Source: Pilasporangium apinafurcum
Taxonomy: Eukaryota; Oomycota; Peronosporomycetes; Pythiales; Pythiaceae
DNA length: 64,000 bases
Assembly: GCA_001600495.1 (NCBI GenBank)
Contig: BCKE01000018.1
Span: 508,917 to 572,916, forward strand
Reading direction: 5' to 3'
Shown in pieces: positions 46,330 to 56,974 of this stretch (the first letter of the stretch is position 1; each line of letters begins with the position of its first letter). The notes under the pieces are model-generated. The model ran no database searches. It was not told where the DNA came from and was given only the letters and a program-made list of their open reading frames with translations. The position numbers and the translations under genes were made by a program.

Positions 46330-48958
46330 ATGGCGCTCAACATCGAGTTCAATGACCGAAACAAACGCGTCAGCGTCCGCCCTGGCACGACCATGGTACG
46401 GTATTCATTTTGCTTTTTCTGTTATTGGATTTTCCGTTGGTAAAAAACTAGTATTTTCTGGTTCGTGGGTATTTTTTTTCCTGCATCTAGTTCCAAGTGC
46501 TTGAAGACGCACGTGAGCAGTTCCAATTGGACGCGTCCATACAGTACGAACTCACGCATCGGAATAAACCGATAGACCTATCATTGCCATTTCGACTGAC
46601 AGGGATCTCCAATAACGCCTCACTGGAGCTGAAGGCAGTGGGGAGCGCTACAGACATACAACACGTGCGTGTCTGCATTCAACTGGCTGATGGGAAGCGC
46701 ATACAAGGGTTATTTGGCAACGATTCTACTCTTGAGAGCATATTGGGGCACTTCCAGCTGGTGCCTTCAACTGATAGAGTACGAATGCAAGTTTACTTGT
46801 GTACTGGTTAACATCTTCCCTCATGGTCCTCACAAAAATGTTCGTCCTGTTGTTTCACTTTGTCTTAGTTTTCACTCAGCTTCCTACGACGCGAAATCCT
46901 GCCAGAGGCATTTCCGACCACAACGTTAAAAGGTTATCGCTATTCTTTAATTGCCTATTGTTGATTGACTAGATTTCCTCCTGACTAACCGCATATATGG
47001 TTTATTCGTAGAGCTTGGTTTGGTCAGTGGATCAGCCATTTTTCGCGTCCAGTCGACAGGAAATAGCTCGACGACAGCCGTTCTGTCAGCATCGGCCCCG
47101 GCTTCTATCGCCTCCCCACCATCGCACCAAGATGTACAATCTATTTCGTCACACACTGCGATTCAATCACAATCTATGCCTGCTGTAGCATCTAGTCAAA
47201 CCTCTATGCAAGCTCTATCATCTACCGTACCCAGTGAAGACGTCGATATGGAAGAAGAGAAGTCATCGTCGCGAACCGTGTCCTTCACGTTAGATGAACC
47301 TGCAACCCAGCCAGTGGTGCTCTTGGGTAGTTACGACTCGCTCCAGCTGCTGCGTGATAGTAACTTCGACGCTGTATCCCGTGGGACCGTCTTGACGCTG
47401 ATGAAAATTGTTGCCAATGTTCTTTCTTATCCAGGTCTGTTAATGTAAATGTTTTCAGATTGTTTAGTGGTCACAACATGGCGAACACATGTTGACTGAT
47501 TTTCAATGTTGTAGACAATGAAAAGATGCGCTCGATTCGACTTGCGAATCCCGCTTTCGATCGATCTGTTGGCCAAATTAAAGGAGGCATTGACTTCCTT
47601 CTGTCAGTTGGATTTATATTGAACGAAGAGACACAGCATCTTACACTACAGGCCGGTTCAAATGTGAAGATGCTCTTGGAAGACGGCTTTCAGCTGTTGC
47701 AGAACGAAGCGGATGATTTGGGCATTGACAAAGCCAAAAGACCTGTCGTGGTTGAACCAAAACCTGTCGACCCAAATTTTGATGTGTTTAAGCCGCAAAT
47801 TACCCGCATGCAGGTTTGATTTCCAAAAACCGCGAAAAATGATACTGTGCTTCGTGAAATGTAACGATGCTTTTGCTATATAGATGCAACCACGAGGGCC
47901 GAGCGCAACCGAAGTTCTTGTTGAAACTTTGAAAACGAAGCAAGATCAGATTCTTGGCCACGAAAAACCGCCCAGGAATACATCAGTGATACTGAATGGT
48001 CGTACCAATACAAGCAGAAGTACTGCAGTTGATGCAGCAATATCTGATACCGTCGAAGATCATCCCATGGATTCGCAATTGCTGATTTCCAGTATGAAGG
48101 CACGGCTTGCAGAAATGGAGAAAGCGAAGGTATTTTAGGTGTGCATTTTATCGAGTCTTATTGATGTTCTGGCTTATCTCGACATGGGGTTGTGCTATCA
48201 GAACTTCCGGACGCAGGCCATGCGAGAGCTTGATGAACTGAAGAGAAAGAAAATTTTTCAAACAGCACTCATTCGGATCCAATTTCCTGATCGAGGTAAA
48301 CTATCTGGCTCAGTTTTTTGTACATTGTGTTGATGTTGTATAAGAGGCATCACACTACGTTTATGGGTTTTGTTCAGCTGTATTACAGGCTTCCTTCCAC
48401 CCCAAGGAAACAATTCAAGATGTCATGGCTCATATTAAAGAATGTTTGGATTCTCAATTCGCAGAGCACAAATTCTACCTCTACGTCACCCCACCGACTC
48501 AAAGGCTCTCCCCTGAAAAAACACTGGCTGAAATGAATCTTGTACCTGCCGCGCTAACTTACCTTTCGTGGATGAATGATCCTCCCAAAGCTGAAAACAA
48601 ATCTGTAGGCTATTACTTTCGACGTGAACTGGTAAGAACCCACTCTTTATATGTCGTGATCTTCTTGCGTTACGCATGGATAATATATAAAACAAAATTC
48701 AGGTGGATGATCAATATACAAAACCAAAAGACAGCGAAGATTCCATGGAGAAGATCGAATATCCTAAACCGATGGCACTTGGTAAGACTTTATTATCAAT
48801 ACTGCCTCTTTACTGAAGTCTGACTTGACTTTTGGATGCATTCAGTGGATCGACCAGCGAGTGAAGTCAAAGCTGAAACTGAGTCGAAAGTTGCGCCTAA
48901 GTCATCTTCGACTGACAAAGCAAAATCAGGAAAGAAACCATCGTGGTTAAAGCTCTAA
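46330..48958 (+). CDS. UBL-PUB-UBX protein, TUG/ASPSCR1-like p97 cofactor
   Basis: Ten exons close in frame: 46330-46395, 46491-46778, 46869-46932, 47012-47434, 47515-47813, 47884-48129, 48202-48295, 48378-48631, 48703-48781 and 48846-48958 (641 aa). The N-terminus is a TUG-type ubiquitin-like domain (MALNIEFNDRNKRVSV; LELKAVGSATDIQHVRV) and a second UBL-like segment (TTLKELGLVSGSAIFRV). The centre is a PUB domain (GTVLTLMKIVANVLSYP; RSIRLANPAFDRSVGQIKGG; DFLLSVGF). The C-terminal UBX domain reads ALIRIQFPDRAVLQASFHP and ends near ALTYLSW. ASPSCR1 has the UBLs and UBX but no PUB; UBXN6 has PUB and UBX but no TUG-UBL. Both families bind p97/Cdc48. Confidence 0.85.
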
Positions 48959-49194
48959 GATGGTTACAACAAGCTCCATAGAAACTACATGAGCCAATAG
49001 ATCCAGTTAACAGGTTTTACATGTTTTTGAGATTTATATTACGGCATTAACCATGCGGGTAATTGGTTCAGTTGTAGTTGTTTAGGCGTATCCTTACTCG
49101 CAGACGATACTCACAGTTTTGCTTTGTTGTTTAAGATGCATGACTGTGCAGGGCCGCCTTTACAGGACAGAGTGTGATTGTCAACGATGGTAGC

Positions 49195-51948
49195 TCATGA
49201 ATCTAATTCCTCTAGTGTCACCGACACTCCGTTTTCCTGATTCTCTTGCAATACAGATTCTGGCTCAACCAGTGTATTCTGTTCAATTTTCTTCATCGTT
49301 CTTTTAATCTTCCGATATTTTAACTGTTTCCGTCTGAGGAAGTCGAATCCGAGAGTAGCATTGCGAGCTAAAAACACGCGGCTGCCCCTGACCCAATTCA
49401 ATTCGCGTTGTGCTGGCCCAGTTCGCACAAGCGTCTTATCACCTGCATTCACACCGCCCACACTGACTTGATATGTCAATGATAGTCGACGTGCCGTGGC
49501 TTTGACTTCTTTGTCCTGTTGAATTTTTTCTTGCATCAAAGCGCGCTTCATTTTCTTCATTTTTTCCTTCTTGGTCAGTTTTTTCTCAGGTTCATTCAAT
49601 CCATCAGCTTGATTAAGTTTCTCAGGGGCCATAGTGCCGCGGCAATTTTTTGCCTGACAGTGGCATTTCCATTCCATGGCTTGCTTTGTGTGAAATTGGT
49701 AATCATAGGATAGTTCTGTTCCTGGTTCAATGTCCTTTAGCGCTGTAATCGCAATTCGATCTACGCCTTTGACTTTCCACTTGAGAAGATGGCAATTTGG
49801 GTCACAAGAGTGGTTGATGAATCGAGAAACGCTGCCTTTGAACCGTGCATCAATATAGATTCCCTTCCCCAACTCCATAATGTACATATTCTTATCCTCT
49901 GGGGTATTCTCAGCATGATGACGAAGACGACGCTCTTTCTCCTCTTCATTAATCACCTCACCGACGTACTCAATAACCAATTGACCAGCCTTCACGGGTT
50001 CTAGCACGCGAAGCGCCCATCCTTTTTCCGTGGTGTGAAATCGTTCAAATCGCGGATACACGCGCTGGTGAAGCGCACGATTCCCACATTGCTCCCCTAG
50101 CATGCAATTGGATTCTCTATTCTGCTTATTAAATTTCATGCCAGGAGTTGGCGCTGGACCGAAACACTCGGTAAAGCTGAGTCGATTAATACAGTCATCA
50201 CCACATTTCTCCTTGCAGACACACATTGGCGAATCCTCCAGTGAGACCTTCGGGTGCTTGAAAGTGTAAATGCTACGCACGAGCTTCCGATATGTCGGTG
50301 GTTGCTGCTTAACATCTTCTACCATTTGAAGTAGAAGTCGGAAATGGTGATAGTCATCCTTTTTGTCTGCATCAGGTTCGATTTTAGGAAGAAAAAGCAT
50401 CGGGAAGTGAAGGCTGCCGTCCACTGTAATGGTGTCGCAATTTTCGTCGGTGAAATAGAAATCTGGAATTTTTGGCAACTTATCGTGCGGATGCCTTGAA
50501 CATAATAGGGCGATCGAATTATACCGCGCACTTGGGGGCACACAGTGAGGATGATATGACTCTGGACACTGCAGACAGCACATCAGATCCACTCCTTTCT
50601 TCACATCTTCGCACACACTACACACGTGGCGAGGGCATCGAAAAGGCGCGTCAAATTCCAAAAGCTCGTCTTCATCCGCTTCACCTGCACTTGCTGTTTT
50701 CTGTTTATAGGGACGGCGGGAAAGTTTGCTCTTATTGACACAGCTTTGATGAAAAAATTTCCCACACGATGATACACTGCATCGAAAAACGCCTCCTTTT
50801 TCCCCGATGGTGTCGTTTCGTCCACAGGCAAAACATTTCTGCTCGTTCGTGCGGCATTGCTCACAGAGCCATTTCTCCTCTTCCGGGGCAGCTTCTAAAC
50901 CTTGACATGAAAAGTGATAAGACGTTAAGCAACCACCGTCACAGAGAATCATGTCTGTCAAATCCTCATCCTCGATCTGTCCGCATGTGCCACACAGGTC
51001 GTCTTCTGGAATGCCACGAGAAATTGGCTCATCAACAGCAGGTTTCTTCTTTTTGACCACTACTTTTGGTGGTTTGTTGACCGATCCATTCGATACCACT
51101 CGCTTTGTGATCTTCCGTCCAGAACGCGTCAAACCTGCCTCTACAAACACTGATGCAAGTGACAGATCGGGGACGCCATTCGTCAAGCTGCTTTTTTTTA
51201 GTGTTGCTTGTGGAGTTACTTTCGTCTTTTGCTCACGGTTGCGTTTCCGTTTTTCGAGCGGCTTCTCATATTCCTCCCATGCTAATGATGCCTCCGATGC
51301 CTTTGGCGCAATGCGAAACTTGTATTTCTCAATCATCTCGTCCGAAAGATGGCTCCACCCCATGTAATGGACCTTAAATCCATTATCTACGGTCTCTTGA
51401 ATCTTCGCAGGCAACCATTTTTTCGTGCGCACGCAAAAGACATCCACAGGGTCACCAGCCTTTAAATTGCGAAGAAACTCTTCTCGTGCCCGCTTGTCGT
51501 CTTCAGTGAGCATTGCCATGCCATTCGCAGGTTCTGTTTCTGCTGTTTCTTTTTCATGTGGTTCCATATTCACATTCTCAGGACTGTCCACAGAACTTAC
51601 CTCCTCCGTCTTGTCATTTACATTGTCATTCGTCGCGTGACCATTCGAAAAATGCACGAGTAACGACATCTGTGTTAATTTTTTCTTTTGCAGTGGTGGC
51701 TGTACTATCGCATCATCAATTGAATTAGTTGGCACCGATCGCTTTTGTGTTGTTGCCACTCCTGTTGCTGGTGATTCACTAATCTCGTTGACACTTGCAG
51801 CTTCATGGATATCTGTGCTTTTCTGAGTCTGTTCGTGGAAGCTTGATCCATTCATGTACCCATTGACAGCAAAAGTAGTAGTGGCAGTAGCGGCAGACTC
51901 GCTCTGATGTTCATTGTTCTTCTGCGGCGATGGCACGTTGAGTTCCAT
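49195..51948 (-). CDS. PHD/SET histone lysine methyltransferase (NSD/ASH1/SET2 class)
   Basis: Single exon, 917 aa. The order is: a low-complexity N-terminus; a Tudor/MBT-like module (GDPVDVFCVRTKKWLPAKI, VHYMGWSHLSDEM) at ~165-235; a PHD finger (CGTCGQIEDEDLTDMILCDG); and a second, extended PHD cluster (CFACGRN ... CSVCEDVKKGVDLMCC). AWS (CVCKEKCGDDCINR), SET (RFINHSCDPNC, ELSYDYQF) and post-SET (CHCQAKNCRG) follow. The NHSC and post-SET cysteines are intact, so it should be active. AWS-SET-post-SET is typical of H3K36 enzymes; the Tudor-like reader replaces the PWWP of animal NSDs. It may act on the H3 family encoded in this window. Confidence 0.9.
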   Translation of the reverse strand: MELNVPSPQKNNEHQSESAATATTTFAVNGYMNGSSFHEQTQKSTDIHEAASVNEISESPATGVATTQKRSVPTNSIDDAIVQPPLQKKKLTQMSLLVHFSNGHATNDNVNDKTEEVSSVDSPENVNMEPHEKETAETEPANGMAMLTEDDKRAREEFLRNLKAGDPVDVFCVRTKKWLPAKIQETVDNGFKVHYMGWSHLSDEMIEKYKFRIAPKASEASLAWEEYEKPLEKRKRNREQKTKVTPQATLKKSSLTNGVPDLSLASVFVEAGLTRSGRKITKRVVSNGSVNKPPKVVVKKKKPAVDEPISRGIPEDDLCGTCGQIEDEDLTDMILCDGGCLTSYHFSCQGLEAAPEEEKWLCEQCRTNEQKCFACGRNDTIGEKGGVFRCSVSSCGKFFHQSCVNKSKLSRRPYKQKTASAGEADEDELLEFDAPFRCPRHVCSVCEDVKKGVDLMCCLQCPESYHPHCVPPSARYNSIALLCSRHPHDKLPKIPDFYFTDENCDTITVDGSLHFPMLFLPKIEPDADKKDDYHHFRLLLQMVEDVKQQPPTYRKLVRSIYTFKHPKVSLEDSPMCVCKEKCGDDCINRLSFTECFGPAPTPGMKFNKQNRESNCMLGEQCGNRALHQRVYPRFERFHTTEKGWALRVLEPVKAGQLVIEYVGEVINEEEKERRLRHHAENTPEDKNMYIMELGKGIYIDARFKGSVSRFINHSCDPNCHLLKWKVKGVDRIAITALKDIEPGTELSYDYQFHTKQAMEWKCHCQAKNCRGTMAPEKLNQADGLNEPEKKLTKKEKMKKMKRALMQEKIQQDKEVKATARRLSLTYQVSVGGVNAGDKTLVRTGPAQRELNWVRGSRVFLARNATLGFDFLRRKQLKYRKIKRTMKKIEQNTLVEPESVLQENQENGVSVTLEELDS

Positions 51949-52946
51949 GGATCAATCCAATGCGTGGTGCTCACTTGGTCAGTTCCGTCACAACTAGTTG
52001 ATAGCTCGCGCCCTCCATTCGCGCACTTTTTTTTAGGTTTCACCTCAAATACGCCAGTAAAACCTCGAATAAGGTGCAACTTTCAGGCTTTCCCGCTCAA
52101 AGTGACATAGGATGTCTGGATATCTTTTTGTTGATTACTTATAATTTTAGTACGCAATTGAATGCAGAGAAGCAAGGTTGTCATCAATGCTCATCGCAAT
52201 CTCCATTACCAGTGGTGATTGGAATCCCATGACTCTGAATAAGCGAAGGAGAAGTAACACGCTTCTTCCTGAATTCGCTAGTCGCGGCTGTTCCAGTATA
52301 CATTTCTTTTTTTCTAGCGTTTGGTCATATTACAGAATGTACGCTTCCTCCATCCAAAGAACATCATATCATTTGAATGAATCACTTGTATATTGAGACA
52401 AGCTAACTGAACTATGCACAAACAGCAGATGCTGTCTCGAATTGATGCGTTGCTGAATACATGAACGTCGTTAGACTTTTGTACTAGGATTGCTTAGGGT
52501 TTAATTTTTGGTGTTAAATAAACTTATGACCCAAAATAACGCTCCGTAGAAACGACCAATGATCAAGTGCATTATGTGAAACTCCATAATTTTGATATGG
52601 ATACATTTTAGATGACATATGAATGCTCATACCAGTATTCAGAGCTTTACTCTTTACACAATGACCTTCGTCGTTATCAAGACATGGAACCAGCAGTTGG
52701 ATAGGCGATTGAATAAATATTACCCGGACTTTAGTCTCCTCTCGTGAAAATGTCAATACAACTGAACTGCGAGAGTGCATTAATTAAAGCCTTTATTCCC
52801 CCATTTCTCCCACCAGTAGGATATACTTTGACGTGTTTTTTCTCGCTATCGATAGAAACTTGTTTTCAATTCTCTGCAATGAGATCTTTTCTCCACTATC
52901 TTTCTTTTCAAGAAAGGATGTAAGTCGATGATAGTACATCCCCGAN
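51949..52946. other. Gene-poor stretch upstream of the SET gene
   Basis: No supported gene on either strand; only short open frames. The first ~130 bases probably hold the SET gene promoter. One ambiguous base (n) sits at 52946. The gene desert continues to 54078 and contains the transposon remains listed separately. Confidence 0.4.
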
Positions 52947-53250
52947 GAGATCGACATTGGTTCTGGTCTCAAAGACACCAAGCCAGGACTGTCCAGATTG
53001 GTAGAAATGGCACATAAAAAACAGATCTCGAGGATTGCGGTTACCGTCCAATATCAATTTGAGTACAGACTCCTCACACAAATGTGTAAAGGGCATAGCA
53101 TCCGAGTCGTGGTTCACGCTGGCCAACAACTTCATCAAGACAAGAATGAAGACATGAAAGCAAGAGAACGCCAAGAAGACCTCTGGTCAAGTGTTAATCC
53201 TTACTGACAGAGATGTCAACGCTGCTAGAACACATCTTTTTCAAGAATGA
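52947..53250 (+). mobile_element. Degraded IS607-like element: serine recombinase remnant plus TnpB-like motif
   Basis: A plus-strand frame from 52947 reads EIDIGSGLKDTKPGLSRLVE then ISRIAVT and MCKGHSIRVVVH, and stops at 53205. This tracks the resolvase domain of IS607-family serine recombinases (TnpA): DIGSGLN..R.GL, I..I.VT.KDR, and a .C..HG..I.VL block. The segment with KDRLTRFG is deleted, and the N-terminal catalytic Ser region is not readable upstream, where stops and the n occur. In another frame, overlapping the recombinase stop, TDRDVNAARTHLFQE (53203-53247) resembles the C-terminal RuvC-III motif of TnpB, the usual second IS607 gene. The copy is dead: frameshifted, internally deleted and lacking ends I can define. 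Confidence 0.6.
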
Positions 53251-53646
53251 ACGCCTACTCTCCTGGACTCATCGAGTGCAGATGTCGGAAATGCCTAGTC
53301 TGACCTGGCTATTCGTGTATAGTCTTCATAGGAATGTAAATGTGGGTACTGGAACTAGAATCTAGCGAAAAGGAGATTATCCGAGTCGAGTAGCGACTAA
53401 TTGCATTCAGGCTGCATACTAACAGTAATACTCATACACATATGATGTCTCGTGGTGATTTTTGATTGACAAAGAATTGCAAATTGTCATGTGTATATGC
53501 ATCTTAGACTTGCCAGATCTTGTAGATTTGAGTGAGATATGGTAAATAAGCAAGTAAAAAAGGATCATAGATGGTGTCATGCAATGTAAATACATTCGAC
53601 TATGCCATCATAGTCTATCACTCGCTTCACAAGAATAAGTTGTGCA

Positions 53647-53841
53647 TTGAGCACGTACACCAACTCGATGAGCCAGGGCTTCCGTCAGGTTTTCTGTTGC
53701 AACAATAGCGAGTGCAGAATCACATGGGAGCAAGATGTGAATGCGTCAAAGAGCATCCTTACACTCGCTATATGTTTCCTACATGGACTTCCAAGACCGC
53801 CAGAGTTACGACGGGGAGAAAAGAATGTAGGAAGAGAATAG
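53647..53841 (+). mobile_element. Fanzor/TnpB-like zinc-ribbon and RuvC-III tail, remnant
   Basis: A 64-codon open frame contains FRQVFCCNNSECRITWEQDVN then ASKSILTLA and HGLPRPPELRR. This is the C-terminal pattern of Fanzor/TnpB nucleases: a C..C zinc-ribbon half followed by (R)DVNASxNIL, with the RuvC-III aspartate kept but the usual preceding Arg changed to Gln, then a RPPxLRR tail. No upstream RuvC-I or RuvC-II motif is readable. It lies about 400 bases past the IS607-like remnant on the same strand, and may be part of the same insertion or a second copy. Confidence 0.5.
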
Positions 53842-54078
53842 AGTGTAGGAAAAGTATCCGTGGACAGCAGGGGAGTCAAGCGACTTTTCAAACGCGTCCA
53901 CACGGTTAGGCCGTATTCTGATAATCGCCAATAGTGGATGATGATATAATAGCAAGTGTAGTGTTGTGGATGCGATCGAAAAACCCCCGCACAGGGATTA
54001 CTTTGGCTATTCTTGGTCCAATAATGCACATACATTGAGATTATGAAGCAACGAAGTACCTGTTGCAATTGACAAATC
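53842..54078. other. Short gap before the coiled-coil gene
   Basis: I see no gene. A 156-codon minus-strand frame crossing this gap (53685-54155) is composed of low-quality sequence antisense to the Fanzor-like tail and to the coiled-coil gene's first exon. Confidence 0.35.
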
Positions 54079-55375
54079 ATGGATAAATCAATACGAGACG
54101 AAGATGAATTAGACAAAGACGTGCGCGAGGATGAAAGCCATAGCGGACCACTCACCTTTCATATCGACCTACCTCAGTGTATGAATTGCTTACTATTTAC
54201 GTGTGGGATCTAAGTACCCAATCGTATAAAATGGCTCATAAACATAGCTTGCGATGGTCCTGAGGAAAACGATGAGCTTGTATTGCTTCGTATGGAAAAT
54301 ACGTTACTGCGGAAAAAATTGAAGGAACTCGAAAAAGGTGGTCGTGGAGAAAAGCATGGCATGTATGTATCTTTGTTCCCTCGGAATTAGACACACGCGG
54401 TCAAGTCTCACCTGAGCATCCTTGATTTACGGTTTACAGGAAACTGGTAGTACATGAAGCTGAGATCAACCGCATTGACGCGTTGCTTAAGAGAGCAGAG
54501 GTATGATATGTGATTGCTTGTCACTCTCCATACTCATGCGTAATGTTGCTAAGAAATCCGCTACTAATTATACAGGAAGCGAAGGTGGAAGCAGTGAATT
54601 ACGTCGCTAACACATCTCGCGATAAGGTACTTAAATGCAACGAAATCAGATCAAACGATGTTGGAATTTTTGTGCAACGAATTTTGTAATTACATTCTTA
54701 GCTTGGCCACGATGTGAAAGTTCTCCAATCTATACTGAAAAAAGTAGGTCGTGCTGTTGTCTCAGTTCGCATTTGTACTTGTTATTCTTATGTACCGCTT
54801 TACAAGGCAAAAGCAGAACGGCATGCATTTAAAAAGAAAATCAAATCAAGCGAAGAAAAGCTTCGAAGTGAACAAGCGAAAATTGAGCAAGAAGAGATTC
54901 GCTTCCAAGTCGATCGCGAGATATTTGCGAAAATCTTGCAGGTATTTAATTCTCTATTGACTTAACAGACAACAAAGAAGAAGAAATAGTGATGAGTGTG
55001 CATGTCTGTTTATTCCTTTGATGCATTAGGACGATCGTGATGCATACAAGCAGGAAGTGAACCTTCTTGTGCAAAAAATGACACAATTGCAGAAAGAAAA
55101 ACACGAGCTTTTCCTCTGGGCAAAAGAACAACAGGAAAGTCATCTTCACGAAATTCGGAAGTTGACGAGAGCTCTAGCACGCACAAAGCGAGCAGTGGAT
55201 GAACAGGTAAAGGCTCTCAAACTCAGGAGTAAGCGTTATTTTGTGTGGTCTCAATGGCATCGCTGATTGTTCCTTCCAGAAAACCAAAAGTGTTGATGTG
55301 CTCAACGAAGTACTCCAAGTTCAGACCACTGTGTTCCGCCCAGAAGTAGAGAGAGTATCGACACCCAGTACATAG
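54079..55375 (+). CDS. Coiled-coil protein of unknown function
   Basis: Eight short exons close in frame: 54079-54178, 54248-54362, 54440-54500, 54576-54626, 54702-54743, 54807-54941, 55030-55206 and 55280-55375 (258 aa). An acidic head ([20 protein letters not shown]) leads into an almost continuous coiled coil rich in Lys, Glu and Leu ([60 protein letters not shown]). No signal or membrane segment. Many ciliary and centriolar CCDC proteins look like this, but I cannot assign a family. It converges with the next gene with only 56 bases between stops. Confidence 0.7.
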
Positions 55376-55431
55376 GAAGAATGATAACGAGAGATTGGTA
55401 CTGATGTTGGAGTGCATGCGCACGTGTGGTT

Positions 55432-56169
55432 TTATTCCAATGGGTTATAAATGATACGTTGCAATCCATTGCGCTGCTCTGACACCTGAATGACCATCTT
55501 TAAGTCGAGAATGTCGCCTTCATCATCCTTAAATGCCGCAATGAGCAGACCGCAGTTGGTGAATTGGCTCGGTTGAATCCCTGCGATATTGATTTGAGAA
55601 ACCTATCATGACAAATGGGATATCAGCAACCTATACGAACAATTAGATACTCTTCAACCAAATTCCAGTCACTCACAGAAAACTGGAAATGGTTCTCTCC
55701 TTTATCATAATCGGTTACTTCTACGCGACCGAGCTGTGCACATCCAGGAAAACGTTAAGGCACGTCTCCAGTTTAAATTTGTGAGCAAATATGCAACGTT
55801 GAAAAATAAACCCAGCAAGTGGAAAAAGGATATTGATGATGTGGCGCTTCGTCACAGAATCCACCAGGTACTAAATCAGTCACATGCAAAACCAACACCA
55901 ATGTACATGTGTGAGTAGTACCATTCCTCATATCATGTGAAGTGAACATACATAATACGCACCTCAATATCCCACACGCCGTTCTTAACGGGTTTGTTCA
56001 ACTCAAAATCAACTTCTAAATTCAACTCATCTGTCAATGGTGCTGGGTTCGGCGACGTATCAACGGCCGTGACAGTCACCACTGGTCGAGAACGCAGGTA
56101 CTCATCTTCAGCCTGCAGTTTGCTTTCGCTCATCGCTTTCTTCTTCTTGTTATTGCCCAATGTGACCAC
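55432..56169 (-). CDS. Conserved hypothetical protein with a U12-type AT-AC intron
   Basis: Four exons, 55963-56169, 55834-55870, 55677-55735 and 55432-55602, give 157 aa. The second intron (55736-55833) begins ATATCCTTTTT, ends CAC, and has CCTTAAC 18 bases before its end: a complete minor-spliceosome signature. Only this splice keeps the frame (TKRHII|KLGRVEVTDY). The protein reads LNLEVDFELNKPVKNGVWDIE, then YLVDSVTKRH, VSQINIAGIQPSQFTNCGLL and MVIQVSEQ, ending RIIYNPLE. It looks like a beta-rich fold. I recognise no named family. The start at 56169 precedes a second in-frame Met (MSESKLQ) that is equally plausible. Confidence 0.72.
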
Positions 56170-56974
56170 AATGATCTAAAAAGTCACCTGCCAATCAACA
56201 ACACATGAAAGATCGTCAAAAACGGTTGCTGCAACATCTATCTGTTGCGTTAACGTTGCTATTCCGAACACCATTTCAGAGTATCAGACTTTCAATATAA
56301 TTGGACAAAATGTGGTAACCCAGAATTTTATTATTCAATTTCCGGATAAATCGAAATAAAAGAATATTTTTTTCTTGATTCACCTATAGTGGCAAAAAAA
56401 GTCGCACACGAGTTCGTGATTTAAGCAATATACGATTTCTATATGGCATTTTGTTGACTATCATCCTCATTTCCATTCATATAAGAGATGTATTTGGGCA
56501 TCATATGCAATGCAATACTCTAGCTTCAACGTTATCCTTATACCGAAGTAAGACAAAATAACAATAAGAGAATCACTTTATTTGCTTCGAGTCTCCTTGC
56601 AAATTCACATGCTATAATGACTCGGAAAAGACATTATAGTGGCTTGGAAGAAACCCAAAGTAAACAAAGATCGTCCCTGAGCTACCAAATCGTAGTTCAT
56701 ATGATTTTTTTTGGAGTATTTAACATATTTAGCATATGTTGGATATTAGTGAGGTGCCTGCCTACGACACGCACATATCGCGTCCCGAATAGAAGCCAAA
56801 TTTTTGGATTTTTAGAGAGGGGGTACTAATAAATAAAAGACTCAGTTTGTTTTCATTATAAAACCAAATATTGAAATTCGAAACATCACACCAAGTTGCC
56901 AAAAAGAAAGTTGCCGTGTGAAGTTGTCTTTCCACATTTCCCAAAAGTGCCACAAGTATTCGCGCTAACCGACC
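56170..56974. other. 805-bp intergenic stretch, no gene seen
   Basis: AT-rich with short frames only. A 70-codon frame at 56617-56829 has a hydrophobic middle but no start context or family. It presumably holds the promoters of the divergent genes on either side. CCAATCA occurs near 56191. Confidence 0.4.

Noticed and set aside
52514-52780. Minus-strand frame upstream of the IS607-like relic, considered as part of a transposase
   Set aside because: No RuvC or recombinase motif could be read in it.
53685-54155. 156-codon minus-strand frame
   Set aside because: Antisense to the Fanzor-like tail and to the first exon of the coiled-coil gene; serine-rich and without domain features.
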